From an uncultured Aliterella sp. (GTDB lineage: Bacteria; Cyanobacteriota; Cyanobacteriia; Cyanobacteriales; Chroococcidiopsidaceae), in contig CAJQOK010000548.1 of assembly GCA_905479905.1 (NCBI GenBank), positions 1-7,258 on the forward strand: a DNA stretch of 7,258 nucleotides, written 5' to 3'. The position numbers and the translations under genes were made by a program. Below, piece by piece: positions 5,936 to 7,258 of the stretch (positions are counted from its first letter, which is position 1; each line of letters opens with the position of its first letter). The notes beneath the pieces are model-generated. The model was not told the DNA's origin, did no database searches, and worked only from the letters and a program-made list of their open reading frames with translations.

Positions 5936-6382
5936 ATGAGTAGAAGCACTCACATCCAAAGGATTGCCAGCGCTAGACGACAAATTATAAATAGTAGCAA
6001 TGCTGTCTGTGCTAGTAAAAAGCTGATTAATAAAGGCTACTCTCTTGTTGATAACAGTAAAATATCTATTACGAATAGTAAGTATAGTTTTGTTTTAAGT
6101 GTAAGTTCTTTAACAAACTACTTTTTGATTGCGACTCCTCAAAAATTTGCAAGTTTCCTCGATTTACCCCCAACACAAACCCGCCGAGAACCTGCTAAGG
6201 ATTGCTCTGGTTTGACTCCTCAAGAAAATTTGCAGCAAATTATGACTCACCCCTTTAAAACGAGTTTATGTCCTAATTGCGGTTACCCTTTCCCCAAAGT
6301 CAAAAAACGGGTATTAAACTGGAATTGTTTAGCTTGTGGATGGGCTGATAATTTATTTGATTGTATAGATGGCAACAACTAA
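5936..6382 (+). CDS. Hypothetical protein with a C-terminal four-cysteine zinc ribbon
   Basis: I do not recognise this 148-residue protein. The last 40 residues hold CPNC (112-115) and CLAC (131-134), a C-x2-C-x15-C-x2-C arrangement separated by the basic PKVKKR, so a zinc ribbon that may bind nucleic acid or protein is likely. Residues 1-70 are rich in Ser, Asn and Lys and contain a mildly hydrophobic stretch (about 51-66), with no known motif. The ATG at 5936 is 42 bp after the M20 stop and has only a weak purine run before it. An internal ATG at 6242 (Met103) would give a compact 46-residue ribbon protein, so the true start is uncertain. The N-terminal half could be non-coding. It lies on the same strand as its neighbours, but the 141-bp gap downstream argues against tight coupling with the NIF3-family gene. 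Confidence 0.55.
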   Translation: MSRSTHIQRIASARRQIINSSNAVCASKKLINKGYSLVDNSKISITNSKYSFVLSVSSLTNYFLIATPQKFASFLDLPPTQTRREPAKDCSGLTPQENLQQIMTHPFKTSLCPNCGYPFPKVKKRVLNWNCLACGWADNLFDCIDGNN

Positions 6383-6523
6383 CTTGGCACTTCCCTAAGC
6401 CTTTAGACAGAGGGACGCTAGAAATTGAATTTAAAAAAATTTTGTCATTTTCTGGAATTAGGATTAATGGTAGTGTAACTTAAGATACTGGGTTACTCAA
6501 AACTTGATGCGTGAATTGAGAGT
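6383..6523 (+). other. Intergenic region before the NIF3-family gene
   Basis: A 141-bp A+T-rich spacer. TCCCT (6392-6396) and AGGGA (6411-6415) could pair around a 14-base loop, but no T-run follows. A poor promoter candidate is TTGTCA (6442-6447), a 17-nt spacer and TAATGG (6465-6470). GAGAG ends 1 nt before the ATG at 6524, too close for a good ribosome site. Nothing here is firm. Confidence 0.4.
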
Positions 6524-7258
6524 ATGATAATTGCCGACTTAATTGATTGGTTTGAAGGTTGGGCAAATCCGGCTTGGCAGGAAAAGTGGGACAATTGCGG
6601 CTGGCAAATTGAGCCTGGGGTACTAAACCAGTCTGCACGAGTATTAGTGTGCTTAACGCCTACTTTAGCAGTAATCGAGGAAGCGATCGCCCTGCAAAAG
6701 GCAGGTACAGAAGTTAATCTAATTTTTGCTCACCATCCGCTAATTTTCAATCCACTCAAATCTTTACGCACGGGAGAGGCAATTACTGAAATAACTCGCC
6801 TAGCTTTGAGCCATCAAATCGGTATATATACCGCTCACACCAACTTTGACCAAGTCCAAGAAGGAACCGCCGATATCCTAGCAACTTTGTTGAAATTAAA
6901 ACAAGTCACCCCAATCGTACCAACTAAAGCTAATTTAGGTTACGGACGAGTGGGAGAACTAAACCCAACGCTAACTTTAGCGGAGTTACTCGCCCAAATT
7001 CAAACTCTTTTAAATCCGCCGAGATTAATAATTTCTCCTACCGCCGATTTGGAGCAAACTATTGACAAAGTAGCGGTTTTAGGGGGAAGCGGTGCTAGTT
7101 ACATTTCTGAAGTAGTCAAAACGGGGGCGCAAGCTTACTTAACCTCTGATTGCAAATTTCATCAATTTCAAGAAAGTCGCGATCGCGGTTTAATATTGAT
7201 TGATGCTGGACATTATGCCACCGAACGCCCTGCTTGCAAATTCTTAGTTACAAAACTT
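6524..7258 (+). CDS. NIF3-like dinuclear metal-centre protein (3'-truncated by window edge)
   Basis: A member of the NIF3 family (E. coli YbgI, sometimes annotated GTP cyclohydrolase I type 2), toroidal hexamers with a two-metal site. The biochemical role is still unsettled and GTP cyclohydrolase activity should not be assumed. I read 245 codons with no stop; families are about 250-280 residues, so only a short tail is missing. The conserved metal-site motifs are all present: AHHPLIF (His70, His71), AHTNFD (Asp109), GGSGASYI, SDCKFHQF, and DAGHYATE (His230 and Glu234). The N-terminal DLIDWFEGWANPAWQ and DNCGWQ block is typical. The ATG at 6524 is preceded in frame by TGA at 6512-6514, so it fixes the start. 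The family call is firm. Confidence 0.94.
   Translation, partial: MIIADLIDWFEGWANPAWQEKWDNCGWQIEPGVLNQSARVLVCLTPTLAVIEEAIALQKAGTEVNLIFAHHPLIFNPLKSLRTGEAITEITRLALSHQIGIYTAHTNFDQVQEGTADILATLLKLKQVTPIVPTKANLGYGRVGELNPTLTLAELLAQIQTLLNPPRLIISPTADLEQTIDKVAVLGGSGASYISEVVKTGAQAYLTSDCKFHQFQESRDRGLILIDAGHYATERPACKFLVTKL

Larger units (their letters stand above)
364..7186. repeat. HIP1 palindromes GCGATCGC, ten scattered copies
   Basis: Exact GCGATCGC octamers begin at 364, 2204, 2381, 3390, 3656, 3942, 4508, 5039, 6683 and 7179, all inside genes. HIP1 is the highly iterated palindrome of many cyanobacterial genomes. The octamer would be expected about once per 65 kb with equal base composition. This is the best single marker of the host lineage in the window. 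Confidence 0.95.

Noticed and set aside
6391..6416. Possible terminator after the zinc-ribbon gene (TCCCT/AGGGA)
   Set aside because: A 5-bp stem around a 14-base loop without a following T-run is within chance expectation.

Overview
The window reads as the chromosome of a cyanobacterium. The octamer GCGATCGC (HIP1, the cyanobacterial highly iterated palindrome) occurs ten times in about 7.3 kb. The gene content fits: a MenD of the phylloquinone pathway, a lumenal c6-type cytochrome, a serine/threonine kinase of the cyanobacterial HRDISPDN type, and a heptanucleotide tandem repeat between genes. I cannot name the genus from the sequence alone.

Layout from left to right. Bases 1-1368 (+) hold the C-terminal three quarters of menD, cut by the left edge. 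It meets, tail to tail and with overlapping stop codons, a minus-strand pair transcribed leftward: a c6-family cytochrome (2418-2086), then 1 base later a SAM-dependent methyltransferase with a lipoprotein-type leader (2084-1365). A 190-bp divergent region (2419-2608) separates this pair from a plus-strand pair: a membrane-anchored serine/threonine kinase (2609-3799) and, 9 bp on, bioD from a TTG start (3809-4525). A 153-bp gap with a tandem heptamer array precedes an M20-family amidohydrolase (4679-5893). Next come a small protein with a C-terminal four-cysteine zinc ribbon (5936-6382, unrecognised) and a NIF3-family protein (6524 onward) that runs off the right edge with nearly all of its length present.

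Most of the content is ordinary housekeeping: MenD for the photosystem I quinone, BioD for biotin, and NIF3 and M20 hydrolase families. I see no mobile element, CRISPR array, tRNA or rRNA. The points most worth a second look are: (i) the tightly coupled cytochrome/methyltransferase pair, where a methyltransferase with an intact SAM motif carries an export/lipidation signal; (ii) a Leu in the cytochrome where canonical cytochrome c6 has a potential-tuning Gln, suggesting a c6B/c6C-type paralogue; (iii) a kinase apparently co-transcribed with bioD; (iv) the unrecognised zinc-ribbon protein; and (v) the repeat-bearing intergenic region, which also carries an antisense perfect Shine-Dalgarno/ATG arrangement.
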